Below are positions 25,458-35,247 of a stretch of 64,000 nucleotides of DNA, piece after piece. The position numbers and the translations under genes were made by a program. The notes beneath the pieces were generated by a model. That model did not search any database and had not been told where the DNA came from. It was given only the letters and a program-made list of their open reading frames with translations. The DNA comes from UBA7236 sp964463165 (GTDB lineage: Bacteria; Bacteroidota; Bacteroidia; Chitinophagales; BACL12), in assembly GCA_964463165.1 (NCBI GenBank), contig CAYXBK010000004.1, positions 177,474 to 241,473 on the forward strand, written 5' to 3'. Numbering within the stretch: position 1 is the stretch's first letter; each line of letters begins with the position of its first letter.

Positions 25458-26516
25458 TCAGAGATCCCTGAAAGTTTGTTTCTTCTGGATAAAATATTTC
25501 CAGATAATGCTTTTCCCATAATATCCTTTTTGTTTTACTCTCGACGGATATAATCTGAATTTCTGATATCTTGAATAGTTTTCAATCCGTTTTTTTAATT
25601 GCAACGGAAACGAAATAAAAAAATGCCAGTCCGCCCTGAAAATTGCAAACGCTTCTTTCCATTTTCGCTGAAATAATGCTTTAACAAATGCAACATTCTC
25701 CAAAATAATTCTGACAGGAAATTTCCATATCAAATCCTGCAATTCAAGATTTTTAAACAGCATGAATAAATTATTTCGGAAATTGAGATATGTTTTGTAC
25801 GGATTTTCTTTCGGCAAACTGCCGCCACCAACGTGATATACAACACTCTCAGGAACATACATGATTTTATATCCCGCCCGTTTTAATCGCCAGCAAAGAT
25901 CGATCTCTTCCATATGTGCGAAAAAATCAGGATCGAATCCTTTAAACCGTTTGAACAAATCACCTTTCATAAATAAAGCTGCACCGCTTGCCCAAAAAAT
26001 TTCTTCGGTTACATCATATTGCCCGGTATCTTCTTCGGTATGATCAAAAATCCGCCCTCTGCAAAACGCATATCCGAAACGATCAATATATCCGCCTGCT
26101 GCACCCGCATGTTCAAATGTATTTTTATTGCTGTGGGAAAGAATTTTCGGTTGACATGCCGCAATGGTTTCATCACGCTGCATCAACTGGATAATAGGCC
26201 TGATCCAGTTTCTGGTCACTTCCACATCCTGATTTAAAAGAATAAAATAATCCGCAACAATTTGTTTTAAAGCAATATTATATCCCTTTGCAAAACCCTC
26301 ATTTTTTGGAATACGGATCAGGTGAACAGAGGGATACATTTTTTCCATGAATGCCGCAGTATCATCTGTTGATGCATTATCTGCAACATAAATTTCAAGG
26401 GGAGAATATTCAGAAGCGAGAACGGATGGCATGAACTGCTCAAGAAATTTTTTACCATTCCAGGAAAGTATGACGATCGCAACTACCGGTTTTTGTAAGA
26501 TATCCTCCTGCCCCAT
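25458..26516 (-). CDS. family 2 glycosyltransferase
   Basis: A 352-residue GT2-type glycosyltransferase of the rhamnosyltransferase-like branch. Seen: VAIVILSWNGKKFLEQFMPS at the start, VADNASTDDTAAFM for nucleotide binding, NEGFAKGYNIAL, LLNQDVEV as the metal-binding acidic motif, and FDPDFFAHMEEIDLCWRLKRAG with the usual acceptor-side ED. No membrane helix is present; it acts at the cytosolic face, probably on cell-surface polysaccharide or glycolipid. It stands alone upstream of the GWxTD gene on the same strand (97 bases apart). Confidence 0.85.
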   Translation of the reverse strand: MGQEDILQKPVVAIVILSWNGKKFLEQFMPSVLASEYSPLEIYVADNASTDDTAAFMEKMYPSVHLIRIPKNEGFAKGYNIALKQIVADYFILLNQDVEVTRNWIRPIIQLMQRDETIAACQPKILSHSNKNTFEHAGAAGGYIDRFGYAFCRGRIFDHTEEDTGQYDVTEEIFWASGAALFMKGDLFKRFKGFDPDFFAHMEEIDLCWRLKRAGYKIMYVPESVVYHVGGGSLPKENPYKTYLNFRNNLFMLFKNLELQDLIWKFPVRIILENVAFVKALFQRKWKEAFAIFRADWHFFISFPLQLKKRIENYSRYQKFRLYPSRVKQKGYYGKSIIWKYFIQKKQTFRDL

Positions 26517-26613
26517 TAGCAGGTAAAGTTAATTTTTCCTTTCAGAATTTGAAATCCGGTTCCTTAAAAGAAATGTTTAAATATTATACAGTTTTCAAAT
26601 TCAGATCGTGCGA

Positions 26614-28077
26614 TCAGAATTTATACATATCCACAGCCCTTTGCATTTGAATTTTATCCACTACTTCCGTATTGTCGAAATCATTGATTTCAACATCAGA
26701 AGCAACATTCTCATACAATTTTACTTTCCAGCGTGGATCGTGCAATTCACCACGTGCATTCGAATGGAGCAATACGTAATCATTTGACGACATCGATGGC
26801 TCATAAAATGCAAAACCGATATTTGTTTGTTTGTCGGGCAGTGTGGTATAAAACCATATCTCATAAGGGTATGCGGCAGGTTCGTTCACACTTCTCACAA
26901 TATCATATGGTTCACCATACTGCAGATAAACACGTCCGCGATCGGTTTTATAACCCGGCCTGGAAGGTGTTCCATAATTCTGATTTACTTTTTTTACCTG
27001 CTCCAAATAACTGAGCCATGCTTTATACGGATCAGCTGGATTTTTTTCCACCCAGAAATTATAAAGAAATTTTCTTTTCATATCGGCTTCTACGCGGTCG
27101 GAAAGTGATTCGATCAATCTTGCATCACTCACCGTAGCAACCGGATAAAGAATATCGAGATAATAATTTAATTGATCTTCTGTATACTGATCAACAAAGG
27201 TCCCGCTCGTATTGATCATTTGAATATTTTCCCATGCATTCACCGGGCCTTCATTTGCCCGCTGGATAAATATTCTTTTTTGTGTGATCAGTTCATTATT
27301 CGGATTGCGCACTTCTACAAACAAATTGTAATTCCCGCTCGGCAGATCGGTAATGTCGATCTGTCTGAGAAATGAAACAACCGGTGCTGATTCGGATTTT
27401 GTATATTGGAAGAAATGCGTATTTATTTCATCCGTTGATGAATTGCGGATCGAAAAATTGACAAGGAATTTCCCGGGTAAATATTTATCCGAATTATATA
27501 TCTCACCATAAAAATTAATCATGTTTTCTGAAGCAGGAAAGAAATTGATCGGATGTGGCTTCATTTCAAACCCGTTTTTTGTAAAATTATTTTCTTTTGT
27601 TGTTTGCTTGAACGATTCGATAAATTGCACATCCGAGATCTGCACGACATTTATTTCAAATGGCATGATTGCTTCCGTGCTTGAAAATATATTTGAAGGG
27701 TCCTGCTGATCGGTTATTTTTACTTCCACCGAACCCGCCTGATTCGGGATCAACAATCTTTTCTGGTCAACAATACTGAAATCGATTTTGCTTGTATCAA
27801 AAATTACGGGCGTACTCAAAAAATATTTATCAAAATTCATTACATGCATTCCGTCGGTAATAATTACCTGCACTTCAACAGTTGCCTGAAAACCTCTGGG
27901 CTTTAATTCCGTGTAACGCACCGCATTACCTGCGATCAACAATGATGTTTCCACATACGCACTGTCGTTTTGCATGAACATACACGACCGAACAGTTGCA
28001 TTTGTTGCCATTTTCTGCGCATTACCATGCAGCACAGAAAATAAAATCAGGAAAAGAAACAGGCTCCTCTGTCCCAT
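26614..28077 (-). CDS. GWxTD domain protein
   Basis: A 487-residue exported protein with signal peptide (GQRSLFLFLILFSVLHGNAQ). From about residue 345 the GWxTD-domain pattern is seen: NPADPYKAWLSYLEQVKKVN, then TDRGRVYLQYGEP and PYEIWFY. The N-terminal 330 residues form beta-rich domains like other Bacteroidota members. The domain is known mainly from proteins with carboxypeptidase-regulatory or two-component neighbours and has no proven function. It would act in the periplasm or outer membrane. Confidence 0.75.
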   Translation of the reverse strand: MGQRSLFLFLILFSVLHGNAQKMATNATVRSCMFMQNDSAYVETSLLIAGNAVRYTELKPRGFQATVEVQVIITDGMHVMNFDKYFLSTPVIFDTSKIDFSIVDQKRLLIPNQAGSVEVKITDQQDPSNIFSSTEAIMPFEINVVQISDVQFIESFKQTTKENNFTKNGFEMKPHPINFFPASENMINFYGEIYNSDKYLPGKFLVNFSIRNSSTDEINTHFFQYTKSESAPVVSFLRQIDITDLPSGNYNLFVEVRNPNNELITQKRIFIQRANEGPVNAWENIQMINTSGTFVDQYTEDQLNYYLDILYPVATVSDARLIESLSDRVEADMKRKFLYNFWVEKNPADPYKAWLSYLEQVKKVNQNYGTPSRPGYKTDRGRVYLQYGEPYDIVRSVNEPAAYPYEIWFYTTLPDKQTNIGFAFYEPSMSSNDYVLLHSNARGELHDPRWKVKLYENVASDVEINDFDNTEVVDKIQMQRAVDMYKF

Positions 28078-28142
28078 AATAAAAAATTTATGTTAAAATT
28101 ACAAAATAAATCCTTCGGCTATCACATTTTTGTATCATACGC

Positions 28143-28757
28143 ATGTCAAATCTTGTTAAGGAACCGTTAATCATCGAGGTGCAATATCTCCCATCCATTT
28201 TATGGTTTGAACAAATTATGTCCTATGAAATTATTTACCTGGACAAAGCAGAACATTATCAAAAAGGCAGTTACCGCAACCGATGCCATATACTTGGTCC
28301 GAATGGATTATTACGACTGAGCATTCCTTTATTGCACGGGAAACATCAGCATAAGGCAATGGGTGAAGTTTTAATTTCCAATGAAATGGACTGGCAGAAA
28401 ATTCACTGGATGACGATCTGCAGTTGTTATCGCCGTTCAGCATTTTTCGAATATTTTGAAGATACGTTTTACCCGTTCTATCATACACGGTTTGAGAGAT
28501 TATTTGATTTTAATTTTGCATTGCTGGAATGTATTTTCAAAATCCTCAAAATTGATAAAGAAATAAAGTTTACAGACACTTATATAGCACCAGGCACATC
28601 TGGTTTTATCGATTTGCGTGATGCGATAAGGCCAAAAGAATCGGAAACAGAATTTACATCTTCTAAAAAATACACGCAGGTATTTTCAGACAGATTTGAA
28701 TTTATGCCGAACCTGAGCATTATTGATTATATTTTTAACAATGGAAATAAATTTTAA
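28143..28757 (+). CDS. WbqC-like family protein
   Basis: A 204-residue cytosolic protein of the WbqC family. Seen: EVQYLPSILWFEQIMSYE near the start, QKGSYRNRCHILGPNG, and the YYFEDTFYPFY-type segment FEYFEDTFYPFYHTRFE, all landmarks of the family. In other bacteria wbqC genes sit in O-antigen clusters, and the family is suggested to be related to a sugar-modifying step, but no reaction is proven. The serine hydrolase gene begins right after its stop. Confidence 0.8.
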   Translation: MSNLVKEPLIIEVQYLPSILWFEQIMSYEIIYLDKAEHYQKGSYRNRCHILGPNGLLRLSIPLLHGKHQHKAMGEVLISNEMDWQKIHWMTICSCYRRSAFFEYFEDTFYPFYHTRFERLFDFNFALLECIFKILKIDKEIKFTDTYIAPGTSGFIDLRDAIRPKESETEFTSSKKYTQVFSDRFEFMPNLSIIDYIFNNGNKF

Positions 28758-28758
28758 T

Positions 28759-30279
28759 ATGAAAAATACGATCATTTTATTTTTAATCGCAACAGTTTGT
28801 GTTACCGGTTTAAAAGCACAGCAGCCGGCCTTTATCAGGGATAGCCTCGATGCTTATGTAAACCGCGAATTGCAAAGATGGAATTTGCCCGGGGCTGCCG
28901 TAGCAATTGTGAAAGACGGAGAAATTGTTGTGAGTAAAGGATATGGAGTTACGGATATTGTGCGTAAAAATCCGGTGGACGGAAATACGCTGTTCATGAT
29001 CGCCAGCAATACAAAATTATTTACCGGCACTTCAATGGCCTTACTGCAGGAAGAAGGAAAAATTTCCTTAAACGATCCCGTCGTAAAATATCTGCCTTAT
29101 TTTAAAATGTATAACGACACGTTAACGAATATGGTAACGATTGAAGATATACTTTCACACCGTCTGGGATTTGAAACCTTTCAGGGTGATTTTTATAACT
29201 GGGCGAATAATGTTTCAAGAGAAGATATCATCAGGAATATTTCCAAAAATAAACCTGTTTATGATTTCCGCGATACATGGGGTTATTGCAATGCAGGATT
29301 TGTAACAGCGGGTGAAATTGTGAAAGCGGCAACAGATACAAGCTGGGAAGATTTTATTCAAAACCGGTTTTTTGAACCACTCGACATGAAAAGATCATCG
29401 GTAACATATGCCTCCATCCAGTCTGATAAAAATGCCTGTTTGCCATATACAATATTTCAAAACAATCTGGTGAAACTCAATTACGATAACCTGAATAATA
29501 TTGCGCCATGTGCTGCAATTAATTCATGCACGAACGATTTTTCTCATTGGCTTTTAATGCAGCTGAATAACGGAACATATAAAAACAGACAGATCGTTTC
29601 TGAAAATGTGCTGCAGGAAACACGTTTACCACGCTCAATTGTTGGCGACGGTCATTCGCGATTATTCAAAACAAAGCATTTCGATTTATACGGCCTCGGC
29701 ATTGAAATAAATGATTATGAAGGAAGAGAAATTTTTACCCATACGGGAGGTGCCGATGGTTTTGTAACTGCTGTATGTTTTATTCCGGAAGAAAATCTCG
29801 GCATTGCCGTATTTACCAATTCAGATGCAAATTATTTTTTCCTTGCATGCATGTATCAGATCATTGAAGCGTATTTTGATTTGCCATACCGGAATATCAG
29901 CGCTACTTATTATGGTTTTTACAGCGGAAGTGAAAAAGCTAAAAACAGTGAGATCGATGCATTTTATACTGCTGCGGAAAATTACACCTTACCTGCAGCG
30001 GATATGAAAAAATTTATCGGAAAATATCACAACGATGTTTACGGGAATATGGAAATCAAAACCCTGAATCAAAAACTGGTGATGTATTTTGAACATCATC
30101 CGCAGCTCACAGGAATTTTACAGGCAACGAATGATCATACATTTGTTTGCACCTATGATCCGATCAGCTGGGGTGTGAAAGAAATCCCGTTTACAATTGA
30201 AAATGGAAAAGTTATATCTGCAACTATTTCCGTAAATGACTTTATTGATTTCGGGACTTATGAATTCACAAAATTATAA
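28759..30279 (+). CDS. beta-lactamase-family serine hydrolase with DUF3471-like tail
   Basis: A 506-residue exported serine hydrolase. A signal peptide is seen (MKNTIILFLIATVCVTGLKAQ). The beta-lactamase/class C motifs are present: S83-N-T-K86, Y176-C-N178, and HTGGADGF. The last 100 residues (from about KKFIGKYHNDVYGN) match the small DUF3471-like beta domain that often follows. Such proteins are peptidases or esterases rather than resistance enzymes. The ATG at 28759 gives the signal peptide; earlier in-frame starts would overlap the wbqC-like gene. Confidence 0.85.
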   Translation: MKNTIILFLIATVCVTGLKAQQPAFIRDSLDAYVNRELQRWNLPGAAVAIVKDGEIVVSKGYGVTDIVRKNPVDGNTLFMIASNTKLFTGTSMALLQEEGKISLNDPVVKYLPYFKMYNDTLTNMVTIEDILSHRLGFETFQGDFYNWANNVSREDIIRNISKNKPVYDFRDTWGYCNAGFVTAGEIVKAATDTSWEDFIQNRFFEPLDMKRSSVTYASIQSDKNACLPYTIFQNNLVKLNYDNLNNIAPCAAINSCTNDFSHWLLMQLNNGTYKNRQIVSENVLQETRLPRSIVGDGHSRLFKTKHFDLYGLGIEINDYEGREIFTHTGGADGFVTAVCFIPEENLGIAVFTNSDANYFFLACMYQIIEAYFDLPYRNISATYYGFYSGSEKAKNSEIDAFYTAAENYTLPAADMKKFIGKYHNDVYGNMEIKTLNQKLVMYFEHHPQLTGILQATNDHTFVCTYDPISWGVKEIPFTIENGKVISATISVNDFIDFGTYEFTKL

Positions 30280-30287
30280 GTTGAAGT

Positions 30288-30989
30288 TTATTCAAGTATA
30301 ATTGTGATCTGATCATCCGGATCACAAGGCGTATGAATATCTGTAATGCTCCCGCTTAAATTACTCTGAAAAGTGGGAAATTTAAATTCATGATATCCGA
30401 TGCCGTAATTTAATGTGCATGAAACATTTTCGGATGTGTTGAATAATTGTTTTCTTGAAATATGCAGGTTTTCCAATGTAATATTTGAAAACGGACCCAC
30501 TATAAAATTTTCCGGGCCGATATCTTGCAACTGATACCAAAGTGTATCCTGATCCGTATATGGATTATCTGCAATTAAATTAACCGTGAGATCAACAGAA
30601 TCTCCAAGCGTATATTCCACATACGTATCACCATCATGCGGAGCATCAATAAACGTATAGGATGTATCGCTCAGCAATGTCATCGTAACAAATATATCAT
30701 CAGCAATATCCAACGTTGCAGTATATGTATATTCAAACATTCCGTTTGCATCAGTAATTAATGTATCATTTAATATAAATACTTCGTCTTCAAACGTCCA
30801 TTGCGCATTCATAATTACTTTCGCACCCACAGAAGGTGTTGAACTGCAATCAGCATAAATTTGACCGTGTATATTTTCGTGGTAAGTGATCGGGCAAGGA
30901 ACTATTCCGCAGCATGGACAATCATCTTCTACTTTGTTGCACGACATAATAAAAATGATCAGTACAGATAAAAGTGTAATACGGAGCAT
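30288..30989 (-). CDS. hypothetical lipoprotein with Ig/carboxypeptidase-regulatory-like domain
   Basis: A 233-residue protein with a lipoprotein signal (MLRITLLSVLIIFIMSC, cysteine at residue 17), followed by a Cys-rich patch (DDCPCCGIVPC). Residues 40-140 contain a strand pattern including SVGAKVIMNAQWTF and DANGMFEYTYTATLD like carboxypeptidase-regulatory domains. No catalytic residues were recognised. It is convergent with the serine hydrolase gene, eight bases apart. Confidence 0.6.
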   Translation of the reverse strand: MLRITLLSVLIIFIMSCNKVEDDCPCCGIVPCPITYHENIHGQIYADCSSTPSVGAKVIMNAQWTFEDEVFILNDTLITDANGMFEYTYTATLDIADDIFVTMTLLSDTSYTFIDAPHDGDTYVEYTLGDSVDLTVNLIADNPYTDQDTLWYQLQDIGPENFIVGPFSNITLENLHISRKQLFNTSENVSCTLNYGIGYHEFKFPTFQSNLSGSITDIHTPCDPDDQITIILE

Positions 30990-31059
30990 AAGAGAAGAAT
31001 TTGTGTTTCATATCAAATATACTGTATATGATATGAATAGTTACGAAACTTTAAACTAA

Positions 31060-32604
31060 TTACAAACCAGTGACAATTTTTTCTGCCACACGCATGCCAT
31101 CCATTGCAGCGCTCACAATTCCTCCTGCATATCCGGCACCTTCAGCAGAGGGAAATAATCCTTTTATCTGCAAATGTTCAAGTGTATCCGGATCTCTTGG
31201 AATTCGAACCGGCGATGATGTGCGTGATTCAACTGCAACACAAACTGCTTCATTCGTAAAATAAATTGGTTTTGTTTTTTGAAATTGTAAAAATGCCAGC
31301 CGCAAACTTTCGGAAATAAATTCAGGGAGAATTTCATGTAACTGGTAAGAAACAATGCCGGGTTGATAAGAACATGCCGGTAAATCAACGGATATTTTTT
31401 TATTCGTAAAATCAACCATGCGTTGCGCAGGAGCAGATTGATTACTTCCTCCTGCAATAAAAGATTTTTGTTCAATATCTTTTTGAAAATACATTCCTGC
31501 CAAAGCACCGTGTTTTTCAAATTGCTTTAAATCATTTAATTCAATATTCACCACAAACCCGGAATTTGCAAATGGATTATTTCTTTTGCTTGGGCTCCAT
31601 CCGTTTGTAACAACTTCATCCTGTGCAGTGGCGCATGGCGCAATAATTCCGCCGGGGCACATACAAAATGAATAAACTCCTCTCCCATTTACTTGCTGAA
31701 CCATTGAATAAGATGATGGTGGTAAATATGGCCCACGGTCATCACAATGATATTGCATTTTGTCGATAAGTTGTTGCGGATGTTCAATCCTGATTCCCAA
31801 TGCAAATGGTTTTGCTTCAATCAGTATTTTTCTTTTTTGTAATAATTCAAAAATATCACGTGCCGAATGCCCTGTTGCAAGAATTAAATGATCAGTCGGA
31901 AAAAGATCAGTATTATTTAATTCAACTCCTTTTATTTTTCCACCAACAACAAATATATCCGTGATCTTTGCCGAGAAATGAATTTCCCCGCCGGCATTTA
32001 AAATCGTGTTGCGCATTGCCTCGATTATTTTCGGCAATTTATTGGTGCCGATATGCGGATGTGCATCGATCAGAATATTTTCATCTGCCCCAAAACGCAC
32101 AAATGTTTCCAATACTTTTTTTACATCTCCCCTTTTATCACTTCTCGTGTATAATTTTCCGTCACTGTAAGTGCCGGCACCACCTTCCCCGAAACAATAA
32201 TTACTTTCCGGATTTACAATTCCTTTTTTATTAATTACTGCAAGATCGTGTCTGCGTTCTCGCACATTTTTTCCCCGTTCAAAAATAATTGGTTTAATTC
32301 CCTGTTCGATTAAAGTAAGTGCCGCAAATAACCCAGCGGGTCCACAGCCGGCAATAGCGACGTGTTTTTTGTCTTTAACGGAAGCGTATTTTGGATTGAA
32401 AAATTCAACAACCGGGAATTCTTCTTCAATATAAACTTCAATCCGCAAATTGATTTTTATATTTCTGGATCTCGCATCAATTGAACGGCGGATGATTTTG
32501 TATTTGAAATCAGGCACCTTCATTTTTTCTGAAATTACATTCCGCAGTAATTTCTCATCAGCTGCCTGTTTGGGAGAAACAATAATGTCGATTTGCTTTA
32601 CCAC
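31060..32604 (-). CDS. FAD-dependent oxidoreductase (COG2509 type)
   Basis: A 514-residue flavoprotein of the uncharacterised FAD-dependent dehydrogenase family COG2509. The first 85 residues form a separate alpha/beta domain, then HVAIAGCGPAGLFAAL binds FAD, followed by ERGKNVRERRHDLA, CFGEGGAGTYSDGKLYTRS and, near the end, SAEGAGYAGGIVSAAMDG. The likely start is a GTG that overlaps the last codons of bioF (7 bases), so translation is probably coupled. The reaction is unknown. Confidence 0.82.
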   Translation of the reverse strand: MVKQIDIIVSPKQAADEKLLRNVISEKMKVPDFKYKIIRRSIDARSRNIKINLRIEVYIEEEFPVVEFFNPKYASVKDKKHVAIAGCGPAGLFAALTLIEQGIKPIIFERGKNVRERRHDLAVINKKGIVNPESNYCFGEGGAGTYSDGKLYTRSDKRGDVKKVLETFVRFGADENILIDAHPHIGTNKLPKIIEAMRNTILNAGGEIHFSAKITDIFVVGGKIKGVELNNTDLFPTDHLILATGHSARDIFELLQKRKILIEAKPFALGIRIEHPQQLIDKMQYHCDDRGPYLPPSSYSMVQQVNGRGVYSFCMCPGGIIAPCATAQDEVVTNGWSPSKRNNPFANSGFVVNIELNDLKQFEKHGALAGMYFQKDIEQKSFIAGGSNQSAPAQRMVDFTNKKISVDLPACSYQPGIVSYQLHEILPEFISESLRLAFLQFQKTKPIYFTNEAVCVAVESRTSSPVRIPRDPDTLEHLQIKGLFPSAEGAGYAGGIVSAAMDGMRVAEKIVTGL

Positions 32605-33752
32605 GGATTATTATTATCGCGGTGAATAAATTCAGTAATCTGTTCCAGCAGTTTACAAAGCCTTTCAATTTCAAGTTCCGTATTAAATGTATGCAGACAA
32701 ATCCTCAAGCGTTCTTTCCCTTCCGGAACTGTGGGAGATAAGATCGGCCTTACATCGCAGCCCCCATTTTGTAAATAAATTGATGCGAGTTTAACATTTT
32801 CATTCCCGGGTAAAATAATGCTGTAAATTGCTGAATCGGATGGCAATAATTCTATTTCTTTAAACCGTGCAATTTTATGTTTGAAAAATTCACATCTCTC
32901 CTTTAATGTTGCAACCAACCCGCCATTTGAATTTAAATAGTGATATGCTTCCCTCACGGCAACCACTTGCATCAGATTTGGTGCCGTGGTATAAATAAAT
33001 GGCCTGCAAAAATTAATGAGATAATCCCGGAGTTGTAATGATCCCAAAATAACTGCTCCATTAAATCCGATCGCTTTGCCAAATGTATGCACCCTGGCAA
33101 ATATTTTTTTATGGAGTCCCAGTTTCTGCGCCAGTCCCTCTCCTTTAGTTCCGATCACACCGGTTGCATGCGCTTCATCCAGAATAATATGCGCCTGGTA
33201 TTTTTCAGCAAGCAAAACAATTTCATTTAACGGGCAAATATCTCCATCCATTGAATAAACCGATTCACCAATAATGAATTTCTCACCTTCTGCCTTGCTT
33301 AATTTATTTTCAAGATCAGCAAGGTCGTTATGTTTAAAAGAAAATGAATTTGCATTGCTCAGCCGGATTCCTTCCCTTAAAGAAGCATGGCTCAGTTCAT
33401 CAAATAAAATTGTATCATGACGCTTTGCAATTGTAGATATCAATCCGGAATTCGCTTCATATCCGGAATTAAAAAACAAAGCTGATTCCACATCATGAAA
33501 TGCTGTAATTTCTGTTTCTGTTTTTTCAATCAGCGAATTATTGCCGGTTAGCAACCTCGATCCGCCCGAACCAAGACGGCGAAGTTTATTTAATTCAGAT
33601 AAAATTTTGTTTTTTAATTCTTCGTTTTGAGCAAAGCCGAGATAATCGTTGGAAGAGAAATCGACTTTATCTTTAATAATTTTTAAATCCCGAAGAGAAT
33701 TTGCATCAGTTCGTTTTTGTAATTCAGTATTGATCCTGTCTTCTAAATTCAT
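32598..33752 (-). CDS. bioF: 8-amino-7-oxononanoate synthase
   Basis: A 384-residue PLP enzyme of the alpha-oxoamine synthase family, which condenses pimeloyl-ACP or -CoA with alanine in biotin synthesis. Seen: FSSNDYLGFAQ, LGSGGSRLLTGNN, the DEAHATGVIG segment that binds PLP, and the Schiff-base lysine in ARVHTFGKAIGFNG. Because bioB lies 57 bases upstream on the same strand, BioF is preferred over KBL or SPT-type synthases. It overlaps the flavoprotein gene by 7 bases. Confidence 0.85.
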   Translation of the reverse strand: MNLEDRINTELQKRTDANSLRDLKIIKDKVDFSSNDYLGFAQNEELKNKILSELNKLRRLGSGGSRLLTGNNSLIEKTETEITAFHDVESALFFNSGYEANSGLISTIAKRHDTILFDELSHASLREGIRLSNANSFSFKHNDLADLENKLSKAEGEKFIIGESVYSMDGDICPLNEIVLLAEKYQAHIILDEAHATGVIGTKGEGLAQKLGLHKKIFARVHTFGKAIGFNGAVILGSLQLRDYLINFCRPFIYTTAPNLMQVVAVREAYHYLNSNGGLVATLKERCEFFKHKIARFKEIELLPSDSAIYSIILPGNENVKLASIYLQNGGCDVRPILSPTVPEGKERLRICLHTFNTELEIERLCKLLEQITEFIHRDNNNPW

Positions 33753-33808
33753 TAGAATAATTCAACTTCTCCCAGTTAAACGAATTCGCCAATCTGCTCA
33801 TCAGCTCA

Positions 33809-34783
33809 TCAGCTAATCAATTCATTCTTATACGCTTCTCTCGGTTTTAGCCCCAGCAATTCAAACATTTTTTTATCCTCATCAAAATCAGGATTCGGCG
33901 TAGTTAATAATTTTTCACCTGCAAAAATTGAATTTGCACCGGCCATAAAACAAAGAGCCTGTTCTTCCATACGCATTTCATTTCTGCCTGCACTTAATCG
34001 CACCATTGCTTTCGGCATTAGTATTCTTGCTGTTGCGATCATGCGAATCATCTCCCAGACGGAAACACGTTGCATATTTTCAAGTGGTGTTCCTTTTACG
34101 GCAACCAATGCATTTACAGGTACACTTTCAGGATGTTTTTTTAATGTGGCGAGTGTATACAGCATATCAATGCGGTCATCTTCCGTTTCACCTAATCCGA
34201 TAATGCCGCCACTGCAGACAGATATTTCCGCTTTCTGTACATTTTCTATTGTATGCAATCTGTCTTCGTATTTTCTTGTAGAAATTATTTCCTCATAAAA
34301 ATTTTCACCTGTATCGAGATTATGGTTATATGCATACAGTCCCGCATTTTTTAATTTCTGTGCCTGATCTTCGGTGAGCATTCCAAGTGTACAACAAACT
34401 TCAAGATCGAGTGAAGCAACACCTTTTACCATTTCCAAAACAGAATCAAAATCTTTATTGTCGCGGATATTTCTCCAGGCGGCACCCATACAAAAACGTG
34501 TTGAACCATTTTCTTTTGCGATCAGGGCTTTAGTGATCACTTCATCATAATCCAGTAATTTATGCGCTTCCACATCGGTATTGTATCTCGCAGCCTGCGG
34601 GCAATATGCACAATCTTCAGGGCAACCACCTGTTTTAACAGATAATAAAGTGCAAACCTGCACTTCACCTGTTGTTTGATAATGATGATGTATTTGCGAT
34701 GCCTTATAAATCAATTCCATCACAGGCATATGATAAATCGCAGCAACTTCCTCTTTTGTCCAGTCATTCCGAATTTCAGGCAT
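33809..34783 (-). CDS. bioB: biotin synthase
   Basis: A 324-residue radical SAM enzyme inserting sulfur into dethiobiotin. Seen: the cluster motif GGCPEDCAYCPQ (CxxxCxxC) at about residues 53-64, YNHNLDTGENFYEEI, and the sulfur-donor region with SAGRNEM around residue 265 (R as auxiliary cluster ligand). The length is normal. It is expressed from an overlapping divergent promoter shared in space with the gene at 34837. bioA, bioD, bioC and bioH are not in this window. Confidence 0.95.
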   Translation of the reverse strand: MPEIRNDWTKEEVAAIYHMPVMELIYKASQIHHHYQTTGEVQVCTLLSVKTGGCPEDCAYCPQAARYNTDVEAHKLLDYDEVITKALIAKENGSTRFCMGAAWRNIRDNKDFDSVLEMVKGVASLDLEVCCTLGMLTEDQAQKLKNAGLYAYNHNLDTGENFYEEIISTRKYEDRLHTIENVQKAEISVCSGGIIGLGETEDDRIDMLYTLATLKKHPESVPVNALVAVKGTPLENMQRVSVWEMIRMIATARILMPKAMVRLSAGRNEMRMEEQALCFMAGANSIFAGEKLLTTPNPDFDEDKKMFELLGLKPREAYKNELIS

Positions 34784-34791
34784 ATTAAAAT

Positions 34792-34822
34792 TTTGGACAA
34801 AAATAGATGAATTGTAATTTTG
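34792..34822 (+). promoter_or_regulatory. Bacteroidota-type promoter for the gene at 34837
   Basis: TTTG at 34792-34795, 19 bases, then TAATTTTG at 34815-34822, an exact fit to the Bacteroidota sigma pattern TTTG-N19-TAnnTTTG. It implies that the ATG at 34807 is inside the promoter and that the gene starts at 34837. Confidence 0.65.
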
Positions 34823-34828
34823 CTCAAA
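34798..34828 (-). promoter_or_regulatory. Bacteroidota-type promoter for bioB, overlapping the plus-strand promoter
   Basis: On the minus strand TTTG (34825-34828), 19 bases, then TATTTTTG (34798-34805). It overlaps 25 bases with the plus-strand promoter, so the two polymerases cannot bind at once. The bioB ATG lies 15 bases downstream of the -7 box. Confidence 0.65.
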
Positions 34829-34836
34829 ATAGTGCC

Positions 34837-35247
34837 ATGCATTTCATGCATCATACAAGCCGCAAGCAGGTGTTCCTGCTCATCATTACTGCAACATTAC
34901 TACTTTGCGGGACATTTATCTCCAGGTCACATCAGGATGAAAGCGAACCGACAGCTGAAATCAAAAAAATGGATGCTCTTTTATTGACAGATCTGCAGAA
35001 ACAGGAAATTCATCTTACGGATGAAATAAAAGCTACCATGCAATGCGGAGATATTACAGAAAAGGAAATGCGCAGTTATTTTGATATAAAAAATGTGAAT
35101 TACGGAAAATGTGATCCGGGAAATTGCCATTACACTTCTTATACGATCGAGTCAAAAAGAAATAATGGAAAAGAAATCAGTTTTGTTTTGACAAGCGGTG
35201 AAGACGGAAATAAGATATATGATCTTGAAGTAGAAGGATGCAACTGA
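34837..35247 (+). CDS. hypothetical membrane-anchored protein
   Basis: A 136-residue protein with one hydrophobic segment (VFLLIITATLLLCGTFI) at about residues 13-29 and a soluble remainder exported or cytosolic. The tail has four cysteines (MQCGDITE, KCDPGNCHY, EGCN) that could pair or bind metal. The start follows from the promoter at 34792-34822. No family was recognised. It ends immediately before the convergent UbiA-like gene. Confidence 0.55.
   Translation: MHFMHHTSRKQVFLLIITATLLLCGTFISRSHQDESEPTAEIKKMDALLLTDLQKQEIHLTDEIKATMQCGDITEKEMRSYFDIKNVNYGKCDPGNCHYTSYTIESKRNNGKEISFVLTSGEDGNKIYDLEVEGCN

Noticed and set aside
34807..34836. ATG at 34807 as the start of the small membrane gene
   Set aside because: It lies inside the consensus promoter (34792-34822), before any likely transcription start.
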